DNA of 64,000 nucleotides from Actinomycetota bacterium (GCA_009702045.1 WLIV01000004.1:166149-230148), one strand, 5' to 3'; counted from the first letter of the stretch, positions 41,102-50,971 are shown. The notes: generated from the letters alone by a model not told the origin. Program-made: numbers and translations.

Positions 41102-43114
41102 TCAGCTACGAAGCGCGACCGGCTGTCCGCCGAGTTGATCGAAGGGGATGTGGCAGCGGATCACGCCACCGTCCGGGGTGGGGGTCAGCGGCGGTTCGAC
41201 GGTGGAACACAGGTCGCCCTCGAGGCGGCGCGGACAACGGGTGTGGAACACACAACCACTGGGCTGGTTCACGGCACTCGGGATTTCGCCGTCGAGACGG
41301 ATGCGCTCTCGTGTGTCGCCATCGACCGACGGAGCCGCGGACAGCAAGGCCTCGGTGTAGGGGTGGTGCGGTCCGTCGAACACCCGCTCGGCAGGGCCGA
41401 GTTCCATGATGCGACCGAGGTACAGCACTGCGATGCGATCGGAGAGATAGCGCACCACGCGCAGATCGTGAGAGATGAACAGGTAGCTGGTGTCGCGATC
41501 GTGTTGCAGATCGCCGAGCAGGTTGAGGATTGCCGCCTGTACCGACACGTCGAGCGACGACGTGGGCTCATCGCACACGACGATGCGCGGGTGGCCAGCA
41601 AACGCGCGGGCGATGGCCACACGTTGCTTCAGGCCGCCGGAGAGTTGCGACGGGCGCATGTCGAGGTGGCGTTCTGTGAGCCGCACCGAGGCAGTGATCT
41701 CTTGCAGTGCCCCGTCGACCTCGGAGTGCGGCAGTTGTGCGAGGCGACGCAAACTGCGGCCGATGATGCGGCGCACCGAGTGTCGGCGGTTCAGCGCCGA
41801 GTCGGGGTTCTGGAAGATGATCTGGATGCCACGAACTTGGTCGGCGGGTCGCTTGCGGGTACCCGGCTTCAGGTTCTTGCCGTCGAACGTGATGGTGTTG
41901 GCCTGATCTGGTGCATGGATTCCGAGCACCGTGTGCGCCAGGGTGGTCTTGCCGCTACCGGACTCGCCCACGAGGCCCAGTGTCTCTCCGGCGAACAGTT
42001 CCAGCGAGACATCGCGCACAGCCTTGATTGCCTGGCCACCTTGGTGGAACGTCTTGCTGACGCCGTCAAGCACGAGCATTGGCGTACTCGAACGATCGAC
42101 TGTGCTCGGGGTGCCCTCGGGGAGAGCCGAGCTGACGAGTTCATGCACTCGGTCGACGTGGTGGCAGCGCACCTTGCGACCACCGAGCTGGGTCCATTCG
42201 GGTGCGACTGATCGGCACTTTTCGGTGGCCAACGGGCAACGGTCGACGAACACACAGGCCGGCAGCGGGGCTCCGAGCAGTGGCTGGAAACCGGGGATCG
42301 TCTCCAGCCGCTGAGCGCTCTTGCGCGAGCCGTGACGGGGGAGACACCGCAGCAGACCGACCGTGTACGGGTGCTGCGGATTGTCGAAAACGTCCTGGGC
42401 TCGGCCTTCTTCGACCAGCTTGCCGGCGTAGAGCACGCCGACCCGGTCGCACATCGCGCGGATCGCGCCGAGGTTGTGCGAGATGAACAACACGGAGGTG
42501 CCGAACTCGTCGCGCAGCCCGCGGATCAGATCGAGCACCTCGGCCTCCACCGTCGCATCGAGGCCGGTGGTGGGTTCGTCGAGGATGATCAACTGCGGGT
42601 TGCAGGCGAGCGCCATGGCGATGACGACACGTTGTTGCATACCGCCCGACAACTGGTGTGGGTAGCGACCGAGTACCGACTCGGGATCGGCGATCTGCAC
42701 CTTGCGCAGGATTTCGCGCGAGTTGGTCAGCGCGTCGTGCTTGCTCTGGCCCAGCAGCTGATAGGCCTCCATCAGTTGCAGACCGACTTTGATCGTGGGG
42801 TTCAGCGCCTGACCCGGATCTTGGTAGACGATCGACACGTCGTTGGCCCGCAGGTTCTGCAGTTCCTTCTTGTCGAGCGAGAGAATGTCGCGTCCGGCGA
42901 GATGCACATCGCCGCCGAGAATGCGAGCGTTGGTGGGCAAGTAGCGCACTGCGGTATATGCGGCGGTGGACTTACCGCAGCCACTTTCGCCGACGAGACC
43001 ATACGTTTCGCCTGGCTGCACTGCGAACGACACACCACGCAGCACCTCGCGCGCCTGCCCGCGGACCATGTATGCCAGTTGCAGATCGTTGAACTCGAGG
43101 GCAGGTGTGCTCAT
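41102..43114 (-). CDS. Fused Dpp-type ABC transporter ATPase (DppD-DppF in one chain)
   Basis: A 670-residue protein with two complete ABC ATPase domains, each followed by an oligopeptide-type C-terminal extension. Domain 1 has Walker A GESGCGKST, LSGGMQQRVVIAMAL and ILDEPTTGLDATVEAEVL. Domain 2 has GESGSGKTT, LSGGLKQRVAIARAF and CDEPTSSLDVSVQAAIL. Cys clusters such as CVFVDRCPLATEKC and CVFHTRCPRRLEGDLC match the possible Fe-S motif at the end of Dpp/Opp ATPases. ATG 43114 overlaps the DppC-like stop. It drives import by the two permeases and binding protein upstream in the operon. Confidence 0.92.
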   Translation of the reverse strand: MSTPALEFNDLQLAYMVRGQAREVLRGVSFAVQPGETYGLVGESGCGKSTAAYTAVRYLPTNARILGGDVHLAGRDILSLDKKELQNLRANDVSIVYQDPGQALNPTIKVGLQLMEAYQLLGQSKHDALTNSREILRKVQIADPESVLGRYPHQLSGGMQQRVVIAMALACNPQLIILDEPTTGLDATVEAEVLDLIRGLRDEFGTSVLFISHNLGAIRAMCDRVGVLYAGKLVEEGRAQDVFDNPQHPYTVGLLRCLPRHGSRKSAQRLETIPGFQPLLGAPLPACVFVDRCPLATEKCRSVAPEWTQLGGRKVRCHHVDRVHELVSSALPEGTPSTVDRSSTPMLVLDGVSKTFHQGGQAIKAVRDVSLELFAGETLGLVGESGSGKTTLAHTVLGIHAPDQANTITFDGKNLKPGTRKRPADQVRGIQIIFQNPDSALNRRHSVRRIIGRSLRRLAQLPHSEVDGALQEITASVRLTERHLDMRPSQLSGGLKQRVAIARAFAGHPRIVVCDEPTSSLDVSVQAAILNLLGDLQHDRDTSYLFISHDLRVVRYLSDRIAVLYLGRIMELGPAERVFDGPHHPYTEALLSAAPSVDGDTRERIRLDGEIPSAVNQPSGCVFHTRCPRRLEGDLCSTVEPPLTPTPDGGVIRCHIPFDQLGGQPVALRS

Positions 43115-43998
43115 CGATCGATCATCCCCTGGACGGCATCGGCGACCAAGTTGATGGCTACCACGAGCGACGCAAGTGCGAGCGCCGGCATCATCGACGG
43201 CCACCACACGTTGCTCAGCAAGCTGGAGCGCTCTTCGAAGATTGAGCGTCCCCAGTCGGGTGAGCCGGGCTCGGTGCCAAAGCCGAGAAAGGCCAGGCCA
43301 GCCATGGTGAACACTGCATAGCCGAGGCGCACAGTGAACTCGACGACAATCGGGCCGAACACGTTCGGCAGAATCTCGGCGAACATGATGTAGCCCGAGC
43401 GTTCCCCACGAAGTTCAGCGGCGCGCACGTAGTCGAGGTTGCGTTCGGTGAGTACTGCGGCGCGTACGGTACGCGCAATGATCGGGCCGAAGAGGAAGCC
43501 GATGAGCAAGATGATGGTGAGTCGGCCACCACTCAAGGCAGTGAGGGCCAGCAGGGTGATGAGGATCACCGGCAGGCTCATCAGTGCCTCGATGACACGG
43601 CTGAGAATGTCGTCGAGCGGACCACGGAAGTAGCCCATCGACAGGCCCAGCACCACGCCCACAACGGTACCCACGATGGTGGCGGCAGGGGCGATGATCA
43701 TGATCTCGCGGGCACCGTGGATCACACGACTGAACACGTCGGCGCCGCGACGATCAGTGCCGAGGAGGTGGCCCTGCTTGAAGAACGGATGGATCCACTT
43801 GGCCGACGGCTCGATCGCGGCCGGATCTTGATGTGCCACCACGCCAGGAGCAACGGCGCAGAACACCCAGAACGCGAGGATGAGCATGCCGACAATGAAC
43901 GTCTTCGAGCGGTACAGCAGGCCACGGAGTTCTTTGCGGATGTCCTTACTGCTGGTGGCCGGCCCGGCGTGTGTGCCGCTATTGGTGGTATCGCTCAT
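43111..43998 (-). CDS. Dpp-type ABC permease (DppC-like)
   Basis: A 295-residue permease with the N-terminal OppC_N helix and a cytoplasmic region, then a five-helix transport domain. The coupling loop is YVRAAELRGERSGYIMFAEILPNVFGPIVVEF. The motif GTDRRGADVFSRVIHGAREIM is typical of DppC/OppC. ATG 43998 overlaps the DppB-like stop (ATGA) and its stop overlaps the ATPase start, so the operon is fully translationally coupled. Confidence 0.92.
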   Translation of the reverse strand: MSDTTNSGTHAGPATSSKDIRKELRGLLYRSKTFIVGMLILAFWVFCAVAPGVVAHQDPAAIEPSAKWIHPFFKQGHLLGTDRRGADVFSRVIHGAREIMIIAPAATIVGTVVGVVLGLSMGYFRGPLDDILSRVIEALMSLPVILITLLALTALSGGRLTIILLIGFLFGPIIARTVRAAVLTERNLDYVRAAELRGERSGYIMFAEILPNVFGPIVVEFTVRLGYAVFTMAGLAFLGFGTEPGSPDWGRSIFEERSSLLSNVWWPSMMPALALASLVVAINLVADAVQGMIDR

Positions 43999-44942
43999 TG
44001 TTTGGCACCCAGGCGCACACGCGGGTTCAACCAGGCGATCAGCAGGTCGGCGAGCAGCGACATGGTCATCGCCAGCGCACCCACGATGAAGACCGCGCCC
44101 ATGAGCATCGGGATGTCCTTGCCCCGGGCGGCATCAGCAACCAGTAGACCCAATCCGCGGAAGTTGAACAACGTTTCGGTGACCAACAGTCCTCCGAGGA
44201 GGTAGCTCATCTGGCTGGCGATGACGGCGATCGTGGGCAGCAGCGAGTTGCGCATCACATGACGGCGCAGCACCACGTGCCTGGGCAGACCCTTGAGGGT
44301 GGCGGTGCGCGTGTAGTCGGAGTTCAACGCTTCGATGGCGCCGGCGCGGGCCATTCGCGACAGGTACCCGAACAGAATCGCGGTGAGCGTGAGCGCAGGA
44401 AGCAACATCGTCTTCAGTTGGTCGAGTACTGCACCCTTGGGACTACCACCTGAGGGGAGCCAACCGAGTTTCACCGGGAAGACGAGGATCAGCACAATGC
44501 CGATGACGAACTCTGGTGTGACCGCCAGGCTGAGGCCGGTGATGGTGATGATGCGATCGAGTGCCTTGCCCTGGCGAAGGGCGGCGATGGTGCCACCTAT
44601 GACGCCGAGGGGAACGACGATGACGAGCGTGAGGAGCGCAAGTTTGAGCGACGAGGTGAGCGCCTTGGACACGAAATCCATGACCGGCGACTTGTATTTG
44701 TAGGAGTTACCGAAGTCGCCGCGCACTGCGTGCGAGACCCAACGAAAGTAGCGGTTGACGAGTGGCCCGTTGACGCCGAGTTCATTGTTCAGTTGGTCAA
44801 CCGATCGCTTGTCGGCGAACGGGCCGAGGATTGCGCGCCCGACGCTCCCCGGCAGCACGGCCGACACGGTGAACACCACGATGCTCAAAATGAACAACGT
44901 GATGACCGCGAGGCCGAGCCGCCGGAGAACGTAGCGAGCCAT
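43995..44942 (-). CDS. Dpp-type ABC permease (DppB-like)
   Basis: A 315-residue permease beginning ARYVLRRLGLAVITLFILSI, typical of DppB/OppB, with six predicted helices. The coupling loop is NSDYTRTATLKGLPRHVVLRRHVMRNSLLPTIAV. It pairs with the DppC-like subunit. It starts 9 bases after the binding-protein stop. Confidence 0.92.
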   Translation of the reverse strand: MARYVLRRLGLAVITLFILSIVVFTVSAVLPGSVGRAILGPFADKRSVDQLNNELGVNGPLVNRYFRWVSHAVRGDFGNSYKYKSPVMDFVSKALTSSLKLALLTLVIVVPLGVIGGTIAALRQGKALDRIITITGLSLAVTPEFVIGIVLILVFPVKLGWLPSGGSPKGAVLDQLKTMLLPALTLTAILFGYLSRMARAGAIEALNSDYTRTATLKGLPRHVVLRRHVMRNSLLPTIAVIASQMSYLLGGLLVTETLFNFRGLGLLVADAARGKDIPMLMGAVFIVGALAMTMSLLADLLIAWLNPRVRLGAKQ

Positions 44943-44951
44943 CAGTTCAAC

Positions 44952-46694
44952 TCAGGCCTTGGAAGCCTGGTCAGTGAAGAAGTGCCCCATTGCGGTGGGC
45001 ACCACGCCGGTGACGTTGGACTTCGTTGCGGCGAGGTAGTTGATGTTGTACGGGATCAACATCGGCACCTCGTCCTGCAGGATGCCCTGGATCGTCTCAG
45101 CGGCCTTCTGCTGACTCTGCAGGTCGGCAGCCGACGAGTAGGTGTCGACCGCAGCGTCGTAGTCGGCGTTGGCGAACTCGGCTGCGTTCCAGACGCCGGC
45201 ACCGTCGTCGAGGCTCTTGAACGAGCGCAGAGGTGCGTTGAGGTACACGTCGGGGACGCCACGGTGACCGAAGTCGGTGATACCGATGTTCGAGCCCGGG
45301 ACGCTGGGGTCGTACGTACGCACCCAGTTCTTGTCGTAGTAGTCGTCCTGCAGCTTGATGTTGATGTTGATGCCGATTTCCTTGCCGGCGCTCTGGATGA
45401 GCACCGCCAAGTCGGGGGCCTCGTAGTAGGTGATGCCGTACATGTCGACATCGAAACCGCCGCCGGCCTCGGTGACGAGGGCCTTGGCAGCCGCCACATC
45501 GAACTTGCTGTCCGGACGGGTACCCGAGGACGGGTAGACGTCGAAGAACGGCGTGTCGTTGGCGATGGAGGCCTTGCCACTGAACAAGCTGTCGACCATC
45601 TTCTGACGGTCGATCGACATGGCGAGCGCCTGGCGGATGCGCTTGTCCTTGAACGGGCCTTCCGAGCAACGCAGGTGGATCTGGCGGTGGTTGGACGACT
45701 TCAGCTCGTAGACGGTGACGTCCTTGTTGTCGAACAGCGACGTGCCGTCGGCGACCTCGAACTTCACGAGGGCGTCGACTTCACCCGACTGGAAGCCAGC
45801 CATTGCTGCGGTGGTGTCGCTGTAGAAGATGTACTCCAGGCCTTCGAGGTTCAGGCTGCCCCAGTAGTTGGGGTTCGGAGCGAAGGTAATGCCGGTAGTG
45901 GCGTCGTACTTGGCGATCGTCCATGGACCCGACGTGGCGATCTTGCCGGCGATGACGTCCTTGGCGAAGTTCGTGGTGTCGGTGACCGTCTTCGGCAGGA
46001 TGATCGAGTTGTAGTTGTCGCTGGACACGATGTACGGGAAGTTGCCCATCGGGCCGTTCAGCTTGAACACCACGGTGCCGGCGTCCTTGGCGGTGACGCC
46101 GCCGGGTGACAGCTTGCCGGTGGCGAAGGCCGACAGCGAGTTCGACTTGTTCTCGGGCTTGATCAGCCGCTCGATGCTGGCGACCACGTCGTCGGCGGTG
46201 ACCGGCGAACCGTCGCTGAACTTGGCGGCCGGGTTGAGCTTGAACGTCCACTCGGAGGCGTCGGCGTTCGGCGTCCATTCGGTGGCGAGCGAACCCTTGA
46301 GGGTGAGGTCGGCCTGCGAGATGGTGAGGTACTGACCGAACTGGCTGAGCAGGGTGAGGCCGGGACCGTCGTTCACTGCCACCGGGTCGAGCAGCGCAGA
46401 AGCCGACGACGGCAGTGCACCGGCGACCTTCAACGTGCCACCCTTGGTTGCGGGTGTGGTGACGGCTGTGCCGGTTCCGGGAGTTGTGTCCGTCGTCGTG
46501 CCGGTCTTCTTGTCATCACTGCAGGCAGCGATCAGTGCGCCGATCGTGGGCACCGAGAGGCCGATGATCGTGCCACGGCTGATGAACGAGCGCCGGGACA
46601 AACGTCCCGCTACGAACTCGTCGATCACGTGGTTGGCGATCGGCCCCTGGTTGCTCCGGATGGCATCGATCCGCCGGAAGTCCTTGTTGGTCAT
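44952..46694 (-). CDS. ABC transporter substrate-binding protein, family 5 (Tat-type lipoprotein)
   Basis: A 580-residue SBP_bac_5 protein, first gene of a four-gene importer. The N-terminus has about 33 polar residues, then a twin-arginine signal (SRRSFISRG), a hydrophobic stretch and lipobox IAAC, so it is probably exported folded by Tat and lipidated. The mature part has family landmarks: LATEWTPNADASEWTFKLNPAAKFSDGSPVTADDV-like block and RIRQALAMSIDRQKMVD. Family 5 proteins bind peptides, nickel, opines or other small molecules; ligand unknown. AAGGGGGAT precedes ATG 46694, rejecting the longer frame to 46820. Position between two N-methyl-amine modules suggests an amine or betaine ligand. 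Confidence 0.9.
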   Translation of the reverse strand: MTNKDFRRIDAIRSNQGPIANHVIDEFVAGRLSRRSFISRGTIIGLSVPTIGALIAACSDDKKTGTTTDTTPGTGTAVTTPATKGGTLKVAGALPSSASALLDPVAVNDGPGLTLLSQFGQYLTISQADLTLKGSLATEWTPNADASEWTFKLNPAAKFSDGSPVTADDVVASIERLIKPENKSNSLSAFATGKLSPGGVTAKDAGTVVFKLNGPMGNFPYIVSSDNYNSIILPKTVTDTTNFAKDVIAGKIATSGPWTIAKYDATTGITFAPNPNYWGSLNLEGLEYIFYSDTTAAMAGFQSGEVDALVKFEVADGTSLFDNKDVTVYELKSSNHRQIHLRCSEGPFKDKRIRQALAMSIDRQKMVDSLFSGKASIANDTPFFDVYPSSGTRPDSKFDVAAAKALVTEAGGGFDVDMYGITYYEAPDLAVLIQSAGKEIGININIKLQDDYYDKNWVRTYDPSVPGSNIGITDFGHRGVPDVYLNAPLRSFKSLDDGAGVWNAAEFANADYDAAVDTYSSAADLQSQQKAAETIQGILQDEVPMLIPYNINYLAATKSNVTGVVPTAMGHFFTDQASKA

Positions 46695-46762
46695 GTATCC
46701 CCCTTGCTCAATGGTGACGCAAGTCTTACAGACGGCGTCCCATGCCGATTCCCCCGCTAGCC

Positions 46763-46790
46763 GTTTCGTAATACATGCGTACAACGAAAC
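46763..46790 (-). promoter_or_regulatory. 28-bp dyad upstream of the ABC-importer operon; motif shared with 50972-50991
   Basis: Arms GTTTCGT and ACGAAAC, with an inner TAC/GTA pair, form a dyad about 70-95 bases before the binding-protein ATG. On the minus strand it contains TTGTACG-N6-TTACGAA (46765-46784), identical at the 14 fixed positions to the site at 50972-50991. It probably binds a shared regulator, not identified. Confidence 0.55.
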
Positions 46791-46885
46791 TGGGCAGGCG
46801 AGATTTTCCGAACGTAGCACGCCGACGCGGGGCGAACAATGACCAATTCACGGTACGACCGCACCATGAAAGAGAATCTTCCATA

Positions 46886-46902
46886 CATGAGCTGAGCTCA
46901 TG
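46886..46902. repeat. 8-bp perfect inverted repeat downstream of DMGDH-like gene 2
   Basis: CATGAGCT and AGCTCATG are separated by one base, 5 bases beyond the stop of the 46907-49348 gene. No T-run follows, and the one-base loop makes a DNA-binding dyad as plausible as a terminator. The 46695-46906 stretch otherwise holds only the 28-bp dyad and no reading frame that looks like a gene. Confidence 0.4.
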
Positions 46903-46906
46903 TGCG

Positions 46907-49348
46907 TTAGCTGCGCATACGGAGGCCCTCGGGATCGAGTACCGCGTCGTGGCGGATGGCCGCCGGACGACGGCGACCGATGATCTCGATCTCGAAACCG
47001 GAAGTTTCAGTGGTGAGCTCGCTGGGGATATAGCCCAGCGCGAGCGACACTCCCGAGTAGTGCGCGTAGCCACCGGAGGTGACCCAACCCACGACTTCGC
47101 CGTTGTGCCACACGGGCTCGTCGCCCATTACATCGGCCGGTGCCTCGGGGTCGACCTCGACCTCGAACATGACCAACTTGCGCTTGGGACCGCCGGCGGC
47201 GATCTCCGCCTCGACTGCCGCGCGGCCGATGAACTCGTGGTCGAACTTCAGCGAGCGATCCATACCGGCCTCGAGCGGGGTGTAGATCGGGCGGTACTCG
47301 CGGAACCAGGTGCCGAAGTTCTTCTCCAGGCGCATGGTGATCAGCGCACGGAAGCCGAACAGGCGCATGTCGAATTCCTTGCCCGCATCCCAGATGAGGT
47401 CGAACAGGTAGCGCTGGTACTCGGGGGCCATCCACATCTCGTAGCCGAGATCGCCGGAGTAGGTCATACGCGACAGCCACACAGGGGCCATGCCGATGTC
47501 GACCTTGCGGAAGGACATGAACGGGAAGTCCTTGGTTGCCAGCGAGGTGTCGGTGAGCTTCTGCAGCACGTCGCGCGAACGCGGTCCGGCGACGGTGAGA
47601 CCCACCAAGGACAGCGACAGCACCTCGAAGCGGATCTCGCTGTTCTCGGGAAGGTGCGCCAGGAACCAGCGCGGGTGGTGTACCTCTGCAGCCTGGGAGC
47701 CGAACAGGAAGAACTCGTCGTCGCCGACACGTGAGACGGAGAACTCGCCTTCGATGCGACCCTGTGGGTTCAGCATCGCCGTCAGGTTCGTTCGCCCGAT
47801 CCTGGGCAGTGAGTTGGTGAACAGGCTTTGCAGCCACGCTGCCGAACCCTTGCCGCTGACCTTGTACTTGGCGAAGTTCGAGGCCTCGCTGAAGCCCACG
47901 CGTTCGCGCACGGCGCGGCTCTCTTCGGCCACGGTGTCGAACGCGTTCGAGCGGTAGAACGTCACGTTCTCCTTCGGCTCGAGACCGGGCTTCTGGAACC
48001 ACAGCGGGTGCTCGAGGCCGAATGCGGCCCCCCACACTGCGTTGTGGTCGGTGAGGCGGTCGTAGATGGGCGTCGTGTGCAGTGGACGGGCAGCAGTCAG
48101 TTCCTCGTTCGGGAACGTGATGCGGAAACGACGCGAGTAGTTCTCGCGGACCCTGCTGTTGGTGAATGCCAGCGTGGCGTAGTCGCCGTAGCGGGCGACG
48201 TCCATCGCCCAGATGTCGGCACCGGGGTCGCCGTTGACCATCCAGTTGGCGAGCGACAGACCGACGCCGCCACCCTGCGACAGTCCCGCCATCACTGCGT
48301 TGGCCATCCACATGCCGCGCATACCCTTGATCGGGCCGACGAGCGGGTTGCCGTCGGGGCTGAACGTGAACGGGCCGTTCACGAACTTCTTGATACCGGC
48401 GCGACCGATGGCCGGGAAGTGCTCGAAGGCACGTGTCAGCTCGGGGGAGATGCGGTCGAGGTCGTGGGGGAGCAGTTGGAACACGAAGTCCCACGGCGTC
48501 TCCTTCGGTGCCCACGGGCGGTTGTCCTGCTCGTAGGTGCCGAGCAGCATGCTCTGACCCTCCTGGCGGGCGTAGATCTCGCCGGCGAAGTCGATGACGT
48601 GCGGCAACTCGCGACCGTTGGTCTGGTTGTACTCGATGACTTCGGGCATCGGTTCGGTCATCAGGTAGTGGTGCTCCATCGCCAACACCGGCAGCTCGAT
48701 GCCACACATGCGGCCGACCTCGCGGGCCCACAACCCTCCGGCGTTCACCACGTGTTCGGCGTGGATCGTGTGGTCGCGGTCGGTGATGACGTCCCATGTG
48801 CCGTCCTGTCGCTGCGACAAACCGGTGACCCACGTGTCGGTGTAGACCTCGGCGCCGCGGTTTCGCGCGCAGATTGCGTAGGCGTGGGTAACTCCGTAGG
48901 GGTCGACGCTGCCCTCATCTTCGTCGTACAGCGCGCCAACGAAGAAGCGCTCTTCGAGCAGCGGGTTGAGTTCCTTGGCTTCCTTCATGGAGAGGATCTC
49001 CATGTGCATGCCGAGATAGCGGCCGCGCGCCTGGGCCATCCGCAGGAAGTCGAGCCGCTCTGGCGTGTCGGCCAACTGAATGCCGCCGGGTAGGTGGATG
49101 CCACAGTTCTGGCCGCTCTCGGCCTCGATCTCCTTGTACAGGTTGACCGTGTACTGCTGCAGACGAGCGACGTTCGGGTCGCCGTTCAGCGTGTGCATAC
49201 CGCCGGCTGCGTGCCACGTGCTGCCCGCAGTGAGCTGCTTACGCTCGAGCAGGACGACATCCGTCCACCCCGCCTTGGTGAGGTGATACAGCACGCTGGC
49301 GCCGACCACGCCTCCACCGACCACGACGACTTGTGCTGATGACTTCAT
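46907..49348 (-). CDS. Second DMGDH/sarcosine-dehydrogenase-like flavoprotein with GcvT domain
   Basis: An 813-residue enzyme. FAD fold VVVVGGGVVGASVLYHL; GSTWHAAGGMHTL has the classic GSTWHAAG sequence that carries the covalently bound flavin in mammalian DMGDH/SARDH. The middle has FSPDGNPLVGPIKGMRGMWMA; the C-terminal GcvT domain has TYSGDLGYEMWMAPEYQRYL, then RLEKNFGTWFREYRPIYTP. It should oxidatively demethylate an N-methyl amine and pass the carbon to THF. It shares only the general layout with the 15837-18380 protein, so it probably acts on a different amine. It starts 34 bases after the MttB stop; AGGAG precedes ATG 49348. No ETF gene is adjacent here. Confidence 0.87.
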   Translation of the reverse strand: MKSSAQVVVVGGGVVGASVLYHLTKAGWTDVVLLERKQLTAGSTWHAAGGMHTLNGDPNVARLQQYTVNLYKEIEAESGQNCGIHLPGGIQLADTPERLDFLRMAQARGRYLGMHMEILSMKEAKELNPLLEERFFVGALYDEDEGSVDPYGVTHAYAICARNRGAEVYTDTWVTGLSQRQDGTWDVITDRDHTIHAEHVVNAGGLWAREVGRMCGIELPVLAMEHHYLMTEPMPEVIEYNQTNGRELPHVIDFAGEIYARQEGQSMLLGTYEQDNRPWAPKETPWDFVFQLLPHDLDRISPELTRAFEHFPAIGRAGIKKFVNGPFTFSPDGNPLVGPIKGMRGMWMANAVMAGLSQGGGVGLSLANWMVNGDPGADIWAMDVARYGDYATLAFTNSRVRENYSRRFRITFPNEELTAARPLHTTPIYDRLTDHNAVWGAAFGLEHPLWFQKPGLEPKENVTFYRSNAFDTVAEESRAVRERVGFSEASNFAKYKVSGKGSAAWLQSLFTNSLPRIGRTNLTAMLNPQGRIEGEFSVSRVGDDEFFLFGSQAAEVHHPRWFLAHLPENSEIRFEVLSLSLVGLTVAGPRSRDVLQKLTDTSLATKDFPFMSFRKVDIGMAPVWLSRMTYSGDLGYEMWMAPEYQRYLFDLIWDAGKEFDMRLFGFRALITMRLEKNFGTWFREYRPIYTPLEAGMDRSLKFDHEFIGRAAVEAEIAAGGPKRKLVMFEVEVDPEAPADVMGDEPVWHNGEVVGWVTSGGYAHYSGVSLALGYIPSELTTETSGFEIEIIGRRRPAAIRHDAVLDPEGLRMRS

Positions 49349-49382
49349 GGGGAGCTCCTGAGAGAGGTAAATGCAGTGGTTG

Positions 49383-50951
49383 TCAGAAATCGGTGGCGAC
49401 GCCGCCCTCGGCGACGCGACGAGCCACGAACTCGTCGAGTTCCGCTCGGATCGCAGGATCCATCGCGGGGGGTTCGTACGCGTCGAGGAAACGGGTGACC
49501 AGCATCTTGGCCTTGTCGGGCGCCTGCGGGCTACCCGCTTCTTGCCAGGCCTCGTAGTTGCGCCAGTCGGAGATGAGCGGCTTGTAGAACGCAGTGCGGA
49601 ACCGGTCCTGCGTGTGCTGAGTTCCGAAGAAGTGGCCGCCGGGGCCGACGCTCTCGATCGTGTCGATCGCCAGCGTGTCGGCGTCGACCACGACCGGTTC
49701 AAGCATCTTGGTGACCATCTGCAGCAGATCGGCGTCGAGGATCATCTTCTCCAGGCTGGCGTGCAAGCCGCCTTCCATCCAGCCGGCGCCGTGCATCATG
49801 AAGTTGACGCCGCCCATGACGGCACCCCACAGCGAGAACACACTCTCGTACGCAGCCTGGGCATCGAGCGCGTTGGCGGCGCAGACGTTCGAGCTGCGGT
49901 AAGGGATGGAGTAGCGGCGGGCCAACTGGCCGCCGATCATCGCCGTGCGCACGTACTCGGGCGTACCGAACGCCGGCGCCCCCGACTGCATGTCGACGTT
50001 GGAGGTGAAACCGCCGTACATCGCGGGGGTGCCCGGATTGATGATTTGAAGGAAGGCGATGCCCGCAAGCGCTTCGGCGTTCTGCTGCGCAAGTGCGCCG
50101 GCCAACGTGATGGGGGCCATTGCCCCCGACAGTGTGAATGGCGTGACCACGATCGGCTGGTTGTGGCGGGCGAACTCGATCATGCCTTGCGACATCGGGG
50201 TATCGAGACGCAACGGCGAGTTCGTGTTGACCACCGAGAACACGGACGGCTCGCGCAGCAGCGTCTCGTGATCGATGCCGCGAGCGATCCGGGTCATCTC
50301 CAGGAGGTCGCGGTTGCGTTGGCGGCCGAGGCTGTAGCAGTGCAAGTGCTTGTCGGACAGCGTCAACAGATCGTGTGCCGCTTCAAGGTGACGCACCGAG
50401 TGATGGATGTCGACCGGTTCCACCGGGTAGCCGCCCACGAAGTGGACGGTGTTCAGCATGTAGGCGAGCTTGATCAGATCGCGGAAACCCTCGCGGTCGC
50501 CAGTGCGGCGCACGCCATTGCGGTCGATGTAGTGCGGCGCGCTGCCGACCGTGCCGAACGCCATCCAGCGGCCACCGATACGCAGGTTGCGCTCGGGGTT
50601 CCAGCTGTGCAGGGTGAACTCCGACGGCGTGGTGGAGATGCTGCTCAGCAGAAGTTCGCGAGGGATACGGACCCGGCCGTTCGATTCGTCGACGTCGGCG
50701 CCGGCCTCACGCATGATGCTGCGCGACTCCGGGCAGAAGAACTCCATGCCGATGCGCTCGAGGATCGTCAGCGATGCCTCGTGGATCGCCTCGATCTCGT
50801 CGGCCGAGATGACTTCCGTGTGGTTCAGCCGCATCATCGGCTGTCGGTACGGCAATTGATCGGGCAGTCGCGTGCGATTCGTGTCGCCGCGTTCACGACC
50901 TCGGCGGCGAGGAGCCGTATCCGGCGCAGTGTCAGTCACGGTCTGCGACAC
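49383..50951 (-). CDS. Second MttB-superfamily methyltransferase, non-pyrrolysine
   Basis: A 522-residue MttB-family protein, a divergent paralogue of the one at 20921-22447. Matching blocks are REGFRDLIKLAYMLNTVHFVGG, SDKHLHCYSLG, VTPFTLSGAMAPITLAG, FGTPEYVRTAMIGGQLARRY and VGPGGHFFGTQHT. No in-frame amber codon is present. The first 35 residues are Arg/Pro-rich and non-conserved; GTG 50951 may be upstream of the true start. Co-transcribed with a DMGDH-like gene, but no corrinoid protein, reactivase or THF methyltransferase is encoded beside it, so it may use those of the other operon. The substrate is probably a quaternary amine. Confidence 0.87.
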   Translation of the reverse strand: MSQTVTDTAPDTAPRRRGRERGDTNRTRLPDQLPYRQPMMRLNHTEVISADEIEAIHEASLTILERIGMEFFCPESRSIMREAGADVDESNGRVRIPRELLLSSISTTPSEFTLHSWNPERNLRIGGRWMAFGTVGSAPHYIDRNGVRRTGDREGFRDLIKLAYMLNTVHFVGGYPVEPVDIHHSVRHLEAAHDLLTLSDKHLHCYSLGRQRNRDLLEMTRIARGIDHETLLREPSVFSVVNTNSPLRLDTPMSQGMIEFARHNQPIVVTPFTLSGAMAPITLAGALAQQNAEALAGIAFLQIINPGTPAMYGGFTSNVDMQSGAPAFGTPEYVRTAMIGGQLARRYSIPYRSSNVCAANALDAQAAYESVFSLWGAVMGGVNFMMHGAGWMEGGLHASLEKMILDADLLQMVTKMLEPVVVDADTLAIDTIESVGPGGHFFGTQHTQDRFRTAFYKPLISDWRNYEAWQEAGSPQAPDKAKMLVTRFLDAYEPPAMDPAIRAELDEFVARRVAEGGVATDF

Positions 50952-50971
50952 TACACGCGCTCGGCCATTCC

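Noticed and set aside
46695..46906. Riboswitch or small RNA in the largest intergenic stretch of the middle region
   Set aside because: Only the 28-bp dyad and the 17-base inverted repeat are recognisable; no multi-stem architecture of a known riboswitch.
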